Source of the DNA: Rhodoplanes azumiensis
GTDB taxonomy: Bacteria; Pseudomonadota; Alphaproteobacteria; Rhizobiales; Xanthobacteraceae
Length of the DNA: 64,000 nucleotides
Assembly: GCF_042682915.1 (NCBI RefSeq)
Contig: NZ_JBHUIW010000023.1
Location: forward strand, 1-64,000
Reading direction: 5' to 3'
The notes under the pieces were generated by a model. It ran no database searches. It was given only the letters and a program-made list of their open reading frames with translations, and was not told the DNA's origin. Below, piece after piece: positions 51,568 through 59,288 of the stretch; within the stretch, counting starts at the first letter, position 1; each line of letters opens with the position of its first letter. The position numbers were made by a program, and so were the translations under genes.

Positions 51568-52809
51568 ATGCCCCTCGACCTCGTCTTCAAGAACGTCCGC
51601 CTGGTCGGCCGCGAGGCCTCGTGCGACATCGGTGTCGCCGACGGCCGCATCGTCGCGATCGAGCCCCGGATCGTGGCCGACGCGCCCGTTCAGGATCTCG
51701 CCGGCCGGCTCGCGGTCGCCGGCTTCGTCGAGACCCACATCCATCTCGACAAGTCGTGCATCCTCGACCGCTGTCGGAGCGAGCAGGGGACGCTCGCCGA
51801 GGCGATCGCCCAGGTCGCGGCCGCCAAACGCGCCTTCACCGAGGAGGACGTCCATGCGCGGGCGAAACGGACGCTGGAGAAGGCGATCCTCCACGGCACC
51901 ACCCGCATGCGCACCCATGTCGAGGTCGACCCGCGCATCGGGCTGACGAGCTTCCGGGCGATCGAGCGGCTGAAATACGACTATGCCTTCGCGATCGATC
52001 TCGACGTCTGCGTGTTCCCGCAGGAGGGGCTGCTCAACGATCCGGGTGCCGAGGCGCTGCTGGTCCGATGCTGCGAGGCGGGCGCCGACACGATCGGCGG
52101 CTGCCCCTACACGGACACCGACCCGCACGGCCAGATCGAGCGCATCTTCGCGATCGCTCGAGACTACGATCTCGATGTCGACTTCCATCTCGACTTCGAT
52201 CTCGATCCGACCTGGACCCATCTCGACGAAGTGTGCCGCCAGACCGACCGCTTCGGCTGGGGCGGCCGCGTCGCCATCGGCCACGTGACCAAGCTCTCGG
52301 CGATGCCGGAGGCCGCGCGGGCGGCGGCCGCCCGAAAGCTCGCCGACGCCGGCGTGGCGCTGACCGTGCTGCCGGCGACCGACCTGTTCCTCATGGGCCG
52401 CGGCCACGACCACGATGTTCCGCGCGGCGTCACCCCGGCGCATCGCCTCGCGGCCGAGGGCGTCACCTGCTCGATCGCCACCAACAACGTGCTCAACCCG
52501 TTCACGCCGTTCGGCGACTGCTCGATGGTGCGGATCGCCAATCTCTACGCCAACGTCGCCCAGCTCGGCCGCCCGGCCGAGCTGGAGACCTGCCTCGACC
52601 TGATCACCGCCGCGCCGGCGCGGCTGATGAACCTTCCCGACTACGGCATCGCGGTCGGCAACCCGGCCGATCTCGTGGTGCTCGACGCGCGCGATCCGGC
52701 CGGCGCGATCGCCGAGCTCGCCGTGCCGCTCGCCGGCTGGAAGCGCGGCCGCCGCACCTTCACGCGCGCGCCCGCCGTGCTGCATCGAGAGCTCGTTCCG
52801 GCCGGGTGA
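51568..52809 (+). CDS. cytosine-deaminase-like amidohydrolase
   Basis: A 413-residue metal-dependent hydrolase of the cytosine deaminase-like amidohydrolase group. FVETHIHLDKSC carries the HxH metal motif, DVDFHLDFDLD the next ligand region, GHVTKLSAM the following His, and TNNVLNPFTPFGDCSM the catalytic Asp segment found in CodA-like enzymes. Substrates of this group include cytosine, isoguanine and other cyclic ureas or amides. ATG 51568 (MPLDLVFKN) is chosen over an in-frame start inside the repeat. Probably follows the importer in one transcript and hydrolyses the imported compound. Confidence 0.85.
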   Translation: MPLDLVFKNVRLVGREASCDIGVADGRIVAIEPRIVADAPVQDLAGRLAVAGFVETHIHLDKSCILDRCRSEQGTLAEAIAQVAAAKRAFTEEDVHARAKRTLEKAILHGTTRMRTHVEVDPRIGLTSFRAIERLKYDYAFAIDLDVCVFPQEGLLNDPGAEALLVRCCEAGADTIGGCPYTDTDPHGQIERIFAIARDYDLDVDFHLDFDLDPTWTHLDEVCRQTDRFGWGGRVAIGHVTKLSAMPEAARAAAARKLADAGVALTVLPATDLFLMGRGHDHDVPRGVTPAHRLAAEGVTCSIATNNVLNPFTPFGDCSMVRIANLYANVAQLGRPAELETCLDLITAAPARLMNLPDYGIAVGNPADLVVLDARDPAGAIAELAVPLAGWKRGRRTFTRAPAVLHRELVPAG

Positions 52810-52872
52810 GCCGGCGCCGCTTGCGCGAGGCCGGCCGCGCCCGATACCTTCGGTCAGCCCCCCGGTCGAGGC

Positions 52873-53861
52873 GTGGTCGCAATGCTGGTCGTCGGTTTCC
52901 TGCTGCTCGTCGCCGTGGTCGTTCTCGCGGCGTCGGCGCTGCTCACCTGGCGGCTCGCCCGCACGATCGAGAAGGAGAACCCGCCGGTCGGCCGCCTGAT
53001 CGAGGCGGGGACAGCGCGCCTTCATCTCGTCGACCTGACGCCGGAGCATCCTCCGGCTGGGGCCTCCGGTGCGCGGGATCGGCCGGCCGTGCTGCTGCTG
53101 CACGGTGCCAATGTCCAGCACACCGACATGCGCGTCGCGCTCGGCGACCGGCTCGCGCGCCGGCTGCGCGTCCTGCTGCCGGACCGGCCGGGGCAGGGCT
53201 GGTCTCGGGGGAGGGCGGCCCCGAGGTCTCCGATCCCGGCCATCAGGTGGCGCTGATTCGCATCGCCGTGGAGAAGGTCGGGGCCGGCCCGCTGATCGTC
53301 GTCGGCCACTCGCTCGGTGGCCTGATCGCGCTGCGCTACGCGCTCGACGAGCCCGGCGCCGTGAAGGGCCTGGTGCTGATCAACCCGACGACCCACCCGC
53401 GTCCGGGCGGGCTACCGTGGTTCCAGCGCGTCGCCGAGGTGGTGTTCGTCGGCCCGCTGATCTGGACCGTGCTGTTGCCGGCGACCCTGCCGATGCTGGA
53501 CCGCCTGATCACCCGGCTGTTCCGGCCGGAGCCGCCGGTTCGCGACTACGCCGGTCGCACCGCGCTGGCGCTGGCGCTGACGCCGCGGCGCTTCCGCAAC
53601 AGCATGAAGGAATATTCGGATCTGCGCGACCATCTCGTCGCGGTCGCCCCGCGCTACCCCGACGTGACGGTGCCGACCGTGGTGGTCGTCGCCGAGGCCG
53701 ACCCGATCGTGCCGGCCGCCGTCCATGGCGACGTGCTGGCCAAGGTGCTGCCGCACGGCCGTCTCGTGCGCATTCCCGGCGCCGGTCACATGGCCCACCA
53801 CCGCCACGCCGAGATCATCGCGGCCGAGATCGAGCGCCTCGCCGGTCTGCCGCCGGCCTGA
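52873..53861 (+). pseudogene. alpha/beta hydrolase, frameshifted
   Basis: One alpha/beta hydrolase is split over two frames. The 5' part (52873 or ATG 52882 to about 53211) has an N-terminal membrane helix and VLLLHGANVQHTDMR, ending DRPGQGWSRG. The 3' part, read from about 53211 in another frame, continues EGGPEVSDPGHQVALIRIA, the nucleophile elbow VVGHSLGGLIA, and the C-terminal His in GAGHMAHH. A G run at 53207-53211 has five G; six would restore a single frame. All core motifs survive, so it is a recent mutation or sequencing error. Confidence 0.85.
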
Positions 53862-54033
53862 GCCGCCGGACGCCGGATCGGAGCCGCACCGTCCCGGCAC
53901 GGCGTCGTCCGCGCGGTTTCGCGTGACGGCCGAATTCCCCGAAGGTCCGCGGTGCCGGCCTTGCCAAGGGGCCGGGGATCATGCATCTAGAGCCCGTGGC
54001 GACCCGGTTACGGGCTGCCGCGTCCTCGTCCGG

Positions 54034-54110
54034 AGGAGTGTAGCTCAATTGGTCAGAGCACCGGTCTCCAAAACCGGGGGTTGGGGGTTCGAGTCCCTCC
54101 ACTCCTGCCA
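54034..54110 (+). tRNA. tRNA-Trp (CCA)
   Basis: Acceptor AGGAGTG pairs with CACTCCT; D arm GCTCAATTGGTCAGAGC; anticodon arm CCGGT-CTCCAAA-ACCGG with anticodon CCA; T arm GGGGG-TTCGAGT-CCCTC; encoded CCA. 77 nucleotides. In many alphaproteobacteria this gene directly precedes secE-nusG; here 4.3 kb intervenes. Confidence 0.97.
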
Positions 54111-54595
54111 GCCGGGGCCGACGACCTCCCTCTCTCCTTCCTGACAGTTCCCTCCTGACAGTTCCCTCCTGACAGCCTTTCCGCGGCCGACACGCGGGCC
54201 ACCGCGTTCGTCCGAAAGCTGTCTCTCGAACGCGTTCTATCGAAAGCTTCCTCACGACGGCCACGCTCGACCGCAGCGGTCGCCGGTGACGGGTGGTGCG
54301 GGGCCTTGCGGCGTCGCCCGGCGCCACGGCTTTCCGGTCCACGACGGCCGGCCGGCGCCAGGGGAATCGTGGAAAGTTTCTCGGTCTTTCGACTTACGGC
54401 GCGCCGGCACAGCCGCGTGGACGGATCGTCCGCTTGGGCTATGCTGTTGCAAACAATGTGGTATTTTTTTCCTTCCGAATGGCATGCGCAATTTGTCGGG
54501 GTTGTGCTAAACGCGGTCTAGTCAACTCAGGGTATTGCGGGCGGCCGCCTTTGCGGGAGACCGTGCCGGTTCAACCTTGAAGTCGGGGCGAGGCG
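54111..54595. other. 485-bp gap with tandem repeat and AT-rich stretch, no gene seen
   Basis: It contains a 14-bp tandem repeat (54140-54175). Around 54435-54540 the sequence becomes AT-rich (TTGCAAACAATGTGG, a run of seven T), unlike its surroundings; this may be promoter DNA for the following gene or foreign sequence. No reading frame has convincing coding character. Confidence 0.5.
54140..54175 (+). repeat. 14-bp tandem repeat after tRNA-Trp
   Basis: Two complete CCTGACAGTTCCCT units (54140-54153, 54154-54167) and a partial third (CCTGACAG). It begins about 30 bp after the tRNA 3' end. Confidence 0.85.
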
Positions 54596-55900
54596 ATGGC
54601 CGCGGAAGCCGCAATGCTTCGGGGAGGTGACGCGGATCGCGACGCGCAGGCGCCGAACCGCGAGGCGCCGACCGGCCGCATCGCGCGTCGGCTTTTCATC
54701 CATATCGGCGGTTTCGATCCGGCGCCTCCGGAGCAGGTGTATCGCCTCTTCGCCCGCGAGACGGGGCGCTTTCGCCGGGTATGGTCGGCGCTCACCACGA
54801 TGACCGAGCCGGAGCATCGGCCGGACGGCGCCGACTGGACGATCGAGACCACCGGCCGCAACTGGCGGGTATCGACCCGGATCCGGCTCGTGCGCTGGGA
54901 CGATCTGATGGAGGCCTACGCGGCCGCCCCGTGGTGGCGACGCATCGGGCGTGGGGTGCTGGCCTGTCTCGACTTCGTGGTCGGCGGCGCCCTCCACCGC
55001 TATGTCCGGACCGCCTGGCGCTACGCGCTGTTCTTCCTCTACCCGCCGCTCACGGTCCTCGCCTTCGCCGTCGCGGCCGGCCTCGGCGGCGCGGCGCTGA
55101 GCCGCGCGACCGGTTCGGCGCTCGCCGGCGCGCTCCTCGGCGCGGCCGCCTTCACGGCGCTTCTCTCCGGGCCTGGCCGGTGGTTCAAGCTTCCGCTGGC
55201 GTTCGATGACTGGACCTTCGCCAGCGCCTATGTCCGGGTTCCGCCGAAAATCCTGGCGGACCGGCTCGACCGGCTCGCGGCCGACATCGTCGCCGCCGCG
55301 CGCGACGGCGAGGTCGACGAGATCGTCCTGCTCGGCCACAGCCTCGGCGCGGTGCTCGCCGTCGACGCGATCGACCGGGCGCTGGCGCTGGAGCCGGACC
55401 TCGGGCGCACCGGACCTCCGGTGGCGCTGGTCACGGTCGGCTCGTCGGTCCTCAAGATCGCGCTGCACGGGCGGGCCGCCCGCTTCCGCGCGGCGCTCGC
55501 CCGGGTCGCGGTCGCGGACGGACCCTTCTGGGTCGAGTATCAGGCGTTGAGCGACGTGATGAACTTCTACAAGACCGACCCGGTCGGCGATGCGGGGCTG
55601 GTGCCGAGCGGCCGGCCGCTGGTGCGCGTCGTTCGGATCAGCCGGATGCTGGACCCCGATTACTATCGACGCATCTGGGGCCGGTTCTTTCGCCTGCATT
55701 GCCAGTTCGTTCGGGGCAACGATCGGCGCACCGCCTACGACTATTTCATGCTGGCCTGCGGACCGCTCGCCGTGCGAGAGACGGCCTGTCTGCCGGATGG
55801 CCCGGCTTCGGCGTTCGCGACCGACGGATCGTTGATCGAGCGGGCGCCGGCGAACGTCGCGGCCGAGAGGGCCGGCTCGGAGATCGTGTTGGCGCAATGA
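54596..55900 (+). CDS. membrane-embedded lipase-like alpha/beta hydrolase
   Basis: A 434-residue protein. The N-terminal domain (IARRLFIHIGGFDPAPPEQVYRLF) is cytosolic-like, a central pair of hydrophobic helices (about residues 141-195) follows, and then an alpha/beta hydrolase segment with the nucleophile elbow LLGHSLGAVLAV (Ser249). The conserved acid and His are not identified with confidence. ATG 54596 with GAGGCG upstream. It overlaps the ICMT-family gene by ATGA. The family is not one I can name; it may act on lipids or on a lipidated substrate of its partner. Confidence 0.68.
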   Translation: MAAEAAMLRGGDADRDAQAPNREAPTGRIARRLFIHIGGFDPAPPEQVYRLFARETGRFRRVWSALTTMTEPEHRPDGADWTIETTGRNWRVSTRIRLVRWDDLMEAYAAAPWWRRIGRGVLACLDFVVGGALHRYVRTAWRYALFFLYPPLTVLAFAVAAGLGGAALSRATGSALAGALLGAAAFTALLSGPGRWFKLPLAFDDWTFASAYVRVPPKILADRLDRLAADIVAAARDGEVDEIVLLGHSLGAVLAVDAIDRALALEPDLGRTGPPVALVTVGSSVLKIALHGRAARFRAALARVAVADGPFWVEYQALSDVMNFYKTDPVGDAGLVPSGRPLVRVVRISRMLDPDYYRRIWGRFFRLHCQFVRGNDRRTAYDYFMLACGPLAVRETACLPDGPASAFATDGSLIERAPANVAAERAGSEIVLAQ

Positions 55901-56481
55901 CCCCGCTCATCGCGAAGCTCGCCTACGGCGCGCTCGTCGTCGGCTGGTTCGTCATTCGCTATCCGTATGCGCGGCGGGCCCGGCGGACGCCGGTGGCGTC
56001 CAGCCGCCGCGGCGTCCGGGAAAACCTCCTTCTCGGCATCTCGTTGACCGGCCTCGGACTGCTTCCGATCTTGTATGTCGTCACCGGGATGCCGCGCGTC
56101 GCCGACTACCCGTTCCAGCCCGTCCTTGCGGCGCTGGGCGGACTGGTCGCCGTCGCCGCCTTGGTGATGTTCCGGCTCTCCCACAAGGCGCTCGGCCGCA
56201 ACTGGTCGATCAGCCTCGACGTCCGCGACCGCCACACGCTGGTGACCGACGGAGTCTATCGCTGGGTCCGCCATCCCATGTACACGGCCTTCTGGCTGTG
56301 GGCGCTCGCGCAGGCCCTCCTGCTGCCCAACGCGATCGCCGGTCCGGCCGGGCTGGTCGGCTTCGGCGTGCTGTTCTTCGGGCGCGTCGGCAGCGAGGAG
56401 CGGATGATGCTGGACGCGTTCGGCGACCAGTACCGCGCCTATATGGGGCGCACCCGGCGCATCATTCCGCTGGTCTACTGA
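55897..56481 (+). CDS. ICMT-family membrane methyltransferase
   Basis: A 194-residue inner-membrane protein with four or five helices. The C-terminal GVYRWVRHPMYTAFWLW segment with the RHPxY motif, and the following EERMMLDAFGDQYRAYMGRTRRIIP, are characteristic of the isoprenylcysteine carboxyl methyltransferase / phospholipid methyltransferase superfamily. It uses S-adenosylmethionine. ATG 55897 overlaps the preceding gene. The methyl acceptor is unknown; bacterial members often methylate lipids or lipid-linked carboxylates. Confidence 0.85.
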   Translation: MTPLIAKLAYGALVVGWFVIRYPYARRARRTPVASSRRGVRENLLLGISLTGLGLLPILYVVTGMPRVADYPFQPVLAALGGLVAVAALVMFRLSHKALGRNWSISLDVRDRHTLVTDGVYRWVRHPMYTAFWLWALAQALLLPNAIAGPAGLVGFGVLFFGRVGSEERMMLDAFGDQYRAYMGRTRRIIPLVY

Positions 56482-56945
56482 GCCTCGCGGCGGCCCGTCT
56501 TCGCTCCGCGCCCCCCTCCACGCTCCCCTCCGCGACCGCCGTCTCGCACCTCGACCGCGAGTCTCGAATCGCCCCGGGATCCGGCCGCTCCTCGCCGGCG
56601 CCGTGGCGTCGCCGAGCGTCGAGCCGCCCCTCCGTCCGGTGTGCCGCCGACGGTCCACCGGGATCGTGCCGGGCCGCGTGCGAGGGCCTCGGCGAACTTG
56701 ATTTCCTACACCGATATCATGGATTTCGGGGTGGTTCTTGGAAGCCTCGCATCGCGCAACTAGCACGCGCGTGTTATGGGTTAGCCGTGCGCGGAGGGCG
56801 TGTCTTTGATGCAACAACACCGCGGGAATGCGCTCGACCGACGGCGTTTTCGAGCTATCGATGGTTGCGCCGCCCGGTGTCTTGCACGACCCTTCGGCAG
56901 CTCACGTTCGACGTGGGTACTTGGGGAAAGATCACGGGGGCTCAC
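56482..56945. other. 464-bp gap, probable promoter region
   Basis: No gene is visible. The right half is less GC-rich (CTTGATTTCCTACACCGATA near 56697) and probably contains the promoter of the small secreted protein at 56946, but I see no clear -35/-10 pair. Reading frames in this interval have no ribosome-binding site. Confidence 0.4.
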
Positions 56946-57140
56946 ATGTTGAAACTCGCAGTCATCGCGTCCGCCAGTCTCGCTTTGGTCGGTTCGGCCT
57001 TCGCCGCCGACATGCCGGTGCGGCAGCCGCCGCCGCCGGTCGCGGCCGTCGGCAAGGCGCCGGTCGGCAAGGCTCCGATCGGCAAGGCGCCGATCGGCAA
57101 GGCTCCGATCGGCAAGGGCCCGGTCGTCGCGAAGTACTGA
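56946..57140 (+). CDS. small secreted protein with GKAPI repeats
   Basis: A 64-residue protein. Residues 1-20 are a signal peptide (LKLAVIASASLALVGSAFA, cut before ADMP); the rest is DMPVRQPPPPVAAVGK followed by five near-identical GKAPI/GKAPV/GKGPV units and ends VVAKY. The N-terminus (SAFAADMPVRQPPPP) resembles the start of rhizobial outer-membrane barrel precursors, so this could be the leader of a lost barrel or a genuine short secreted peptide. ATG 56946 is preceded by a GGGGG purine run. Confidence 0.6.
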   Translation: MLKLAVIASASLALVGSAFAADMPVRQPPPPVAAVGKAPVGKAPIGKAPIGKAPIGKGPVVAKY

Positions 57141-57279
57141 GACAGGGCTCGGGCCGGCCGATCGCTCGGCCTGCCCGCTCTCGGCCGGTCCACGACCGTC
57201 CACTGCAAGACCCGGGACCGCTGGTCGTCGCGTTCGACCTGCGGTCCCGCAGCAACGTGCCGCGAGCCAGGAGGCCTCG

Positions 57280-57951
57280 ATGTTCGACCTTTTCAATCGC
57301 AAACGTCTCGTCGCGATCGTCGCCGGCCTGTCCGCGATCGCCCTGTCGAGCGGCGTCGCGATCGATGCGGCGCAGGCGCAGGGCACCACCCTGACGCGGG
57401 TCTCCGCCGTCGGCCAGGTGGACGGCGACGTCGCCGCGCCGCGCCCGCCCAAGCCGGCCGCGAAGTCCGGCGGCCGCTACTATGTCGATTTCCGCGCCCG
57501 CACCGCGGCGAGCTACGGCCACGCCTTCATCTGGTACGGCAAGTCGGGGCAGCGCGCCGTCGAGGTGGCCGGTCTTCATCCGGCGACCGACAGCGTCATC
57601 CCTTACATTCTCGGGCACATCCTCCCGGTGCCGGCCGAGACGGGCAAGAGCTACGGCGATCTCGACGAGCAGTACCTGACCGCGAGCTACCGGGTGTACC
57701 TGACGGACGCCGAGGCCCAGAAGGTGTTCGCCTATATCAAGCGCAAGCAGGCCACCACGCTGGTGTGGAACGCCGCGACCATCAACTGTGTCGCGTTCAT
57801 CTCCGACATCGCGCAATACATGGGCCTCGAGGTGCCGAGCTCGAACCTGCTGTACCCGGAAGACTGGGTGAACCGCCTGCGTGCGCTCAACCGCGGCCGC
57901 AAGGTGACGGTCAGCGCGGAGCCGGTCGGGTTCCAGAGCGACGCCCGCTGA
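57280..57951 (+). CDS. secreted protein, possible permuted NlpC/P60-like (papain-fold) domain
   Basis: A 223-residue exported protein with a signal peptide (residues 1-34, ending AQAQ). The mature domain has YGHAFIWYG with His81 and, about 90 residues later, NCVAFISDIAQYMGL with Cys170. His before Cys, each in a hydrophobic strand/helix start, is the order seen in circularly permuted NlpC/P60 and LRAT-like enzymes. This would suggest an amidase or acyltransferase, but the third catalytic residue is not obvious. No family name is claimed. It is in the insert between tRNA-Trp and secE. Confidence 0.62.
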   Translation: MFDLFNRKRLVAIVAGLSAIALSSGVAIDAAQAQGTTLTRVSAVGQVDGDVAAPRPPKPAAKSGGRYYVDFRARTAASYGHAFIWYGKSGQRAVEVAGLHPATDSVIPYILGHILPVPAETGKSYGDLDEQYLTASYRVYLTDAEAQKVFAYIKRKQATTLVWNAATINCVAFISDIAQYMGLEVPSSNLLYPEDWVNRLRALNRGRKVTVSAEPVGFQSDAR

Positions 57952-58422
57952 CGGGCGGAGCCGTTGCGGCGGACATCCCCGGGTGATCGACCGGATCGAA
58001 ACACGCGCGGCTCGCCCCCCGGCGAGCCGTCGCCGTTCACGGCCGGTCGAGGCGACCGGGCAGGGGCGATCGACGACGTGCGATCGTTCTTCGAGCCCTT
58101 GAATTTCCCGAAGAAAATCGAGCGCCGGCCGGACCGGGTCGGCCGGGTTCTGTTGACGGCCCCGCTCGAACGTGTAAAACGGGCCGACCTAGACGTTCGA
58201 GGTTTCGGACGGGTCTGCCGGGACCGCCCCGATTTCGATTGCGATCCGAGCCTCCTGGCGTCTGGAATCCCTCGACTCCTGCCTGGTCTGAGCGTCGCCG
58301 ATCGCACAGCCGGGCCGGGGGGCGGCTCTCGCGGCGGGGTGTTCGTGAGGAGAGGGAGCCGACGGCGATCCGGCCGTCGCCCGCGCGGCTTTTCACGCAT
58401 TTTGGGACGATCGGAAGAGGCG
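57952..58422. other. 471-bp gap carrying the secE-nusG promoter region
   Basis: Contains a 9-bp hairpin CGGCTCGCC-CCCC-GGCGAGCCG at 58008-58029 that may terminate the upstream gene (no T-tract), and the promoter candidate at 58153. No gene is seen. The distance from that promoter to the secE start leaves a leader of roughly 240 bases. Confidence 0.5.
58153..58180 (+). promoter_or_regulatory. putative secE-nusG promoter
   Basis: TTGACG at 58153-58158 and TAAAAC at 58175-58180 with a 16-bp spacer. The -35 box matches sigma-70 consensus at five of six positions, the -10 box at four. It is the best promoter-like pair in the 470 bp before secE. Confidence 0.5.
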
Positions 58423-58620
58423 ATGGCGAAGGTTAGCCCGTTCAAGTTCTTGCAGGAGGTCCGCTCGGAGACCGAGAAGGTCACCTGGCCGACCCGGCGG
58501 GAGACCGCGATCACCACCGTCATGGTGTTCGTGATGTCGGCGAGCGCGGCCGTCTTCTTCCTCCTGGCCGACCAGGTCATCCGGTTCGGCGTGACGCTCG
58601 TGCTCGGGATCGGACGCTGA
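58423..58620 (+). CDS. secE: preprotein translocase subunit SecE
   Basis: A 65-residue single-span subunit of the SecYEG channel. KFLQEVRSETEKVTWPTRRET is the conserved amphipathic helix and TWPTR motif, followed by one transmembrane helix (TVMVFVMSASAAVFFLLADQVI). Short single-TM SecE is usual outside enterobacteria. GAAGAGG precedes ATG 58423. nusG follows after 17 bp. Confidence 0.95.
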   Translation: MAKVSPFKFLQEVRSETEKVTWPTRRETAITTVMVFVMSASAAVFFLLADQVIRFGVTLVLGIGR

Positions 58621-58637
58621 CGCGGCGGATGATGGAC

Positions 58638-59168
58638 ATGAGCAAGCGCTGGTACATCGTTCACGCCTACTCGAATTTCGAGAACAAGGTCGCCGAATCG
58701 ATCCGCGAGCAGGCGCGCCAGCGCCACCTCGAGCATCTGTTCGACGAGATTCTGGTGCCCAAGGAGAAGGTCCAGGAGGTGCGCCGCGGCCGCAAGGTCG
58801 ATTCGGAGCGCAAGTTCTTCCCCGGCTACGTGCTGGTGAAGATGGACCTTACCGACGAGGCCTATCACCTCATCAAGAACACCCCGAAGGTCACCGGATT
58901 CCTCGGCAGCGACAACAAGCCGATGCCGATCTCCGAGGCCGAGGCCGGCCGCATCCTGCACCAGGTGCAGGAGGGCATCGAGCGGCCGAAGCCGACCGTC
59001 TCGTTCGAGATCGGCGAGCAGGTGCGCGTGTCGGACGGGCCGTTCGCCTCGTTCAACGGCGTGGTCGAGGAGGTCGACGACGCCCGCTCGCGCATCAAGG
59101 TCGCGGTGTCGATCTTCGGTCGCGCCACGCCGGTCGAGCTGGAGTTCGGGCAGGTCGAGAAGGTCTGA
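58638..59168 (+). CDS. nusG: transcription termination/antitermination protein NusG
   Basis: A 176-residue protein. The NGN domain begins RWYIVHAYSNFENKVA and includes RKFFPGYVLVKM; the C-terminal KOW domain has GEQVRVSDGPFASFNGVVEEVD. NusG couples RNA polymerase with Rho or ribosomal S10. Start at ATG 58638 (MSKRWYIVHAYS) matches family N-termini; in-frame ATGs at 58629 and 58632 are alternatives. Ends before a strong terminator at 59202. Confidence 0.95.
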   Translation: MSKRWYIVHAYSNFENKVAESIREQARQRHLEHLFDEILVPKEKVQEVRRGRKVDSERKFFPGYVLVKMDLTDEAYHLIKNTPKVTGFLGSDNKPMPISEAEAGRILHQVQEGIERPKPTVSFEIGEQVRVSDGPFASFNGVVEEVDDARSRIKVAVSIFGRATPVELEFGQVEKV

Positions 59169-59201
59169 CCGCAACGCCCTGTTAACTATAGTGATTCGTC
59201 C

Positions 59202-59228
59202 AACGGCCGGGCCTTGCCCGGCCGTTTT
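59202..59228 (+). terminator. Rho-independent terminator after nusG
   Basis: A perfect 10-bp stem ACGGCCGGGC-CTT-GCCCGGCCGT followed by TTT. Its position, 34 bases after the nusG stop, separates secE-nusG from the ribosomal protein genes at 61001. Confidence 0.85.
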
Positions 59229-59288
59229 GCATGCGAGGCGCTGCCGCGGCGGTTCTGCGAATGCAACTCCGCAGTCTCGGCTAAGCTG

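Noticed and set aside
58008..58029. Rho-independent terminator before secE
   Set aside because: A perfect 9-bp stem but without a T-tract; recorded only as a hairpin within the gap.
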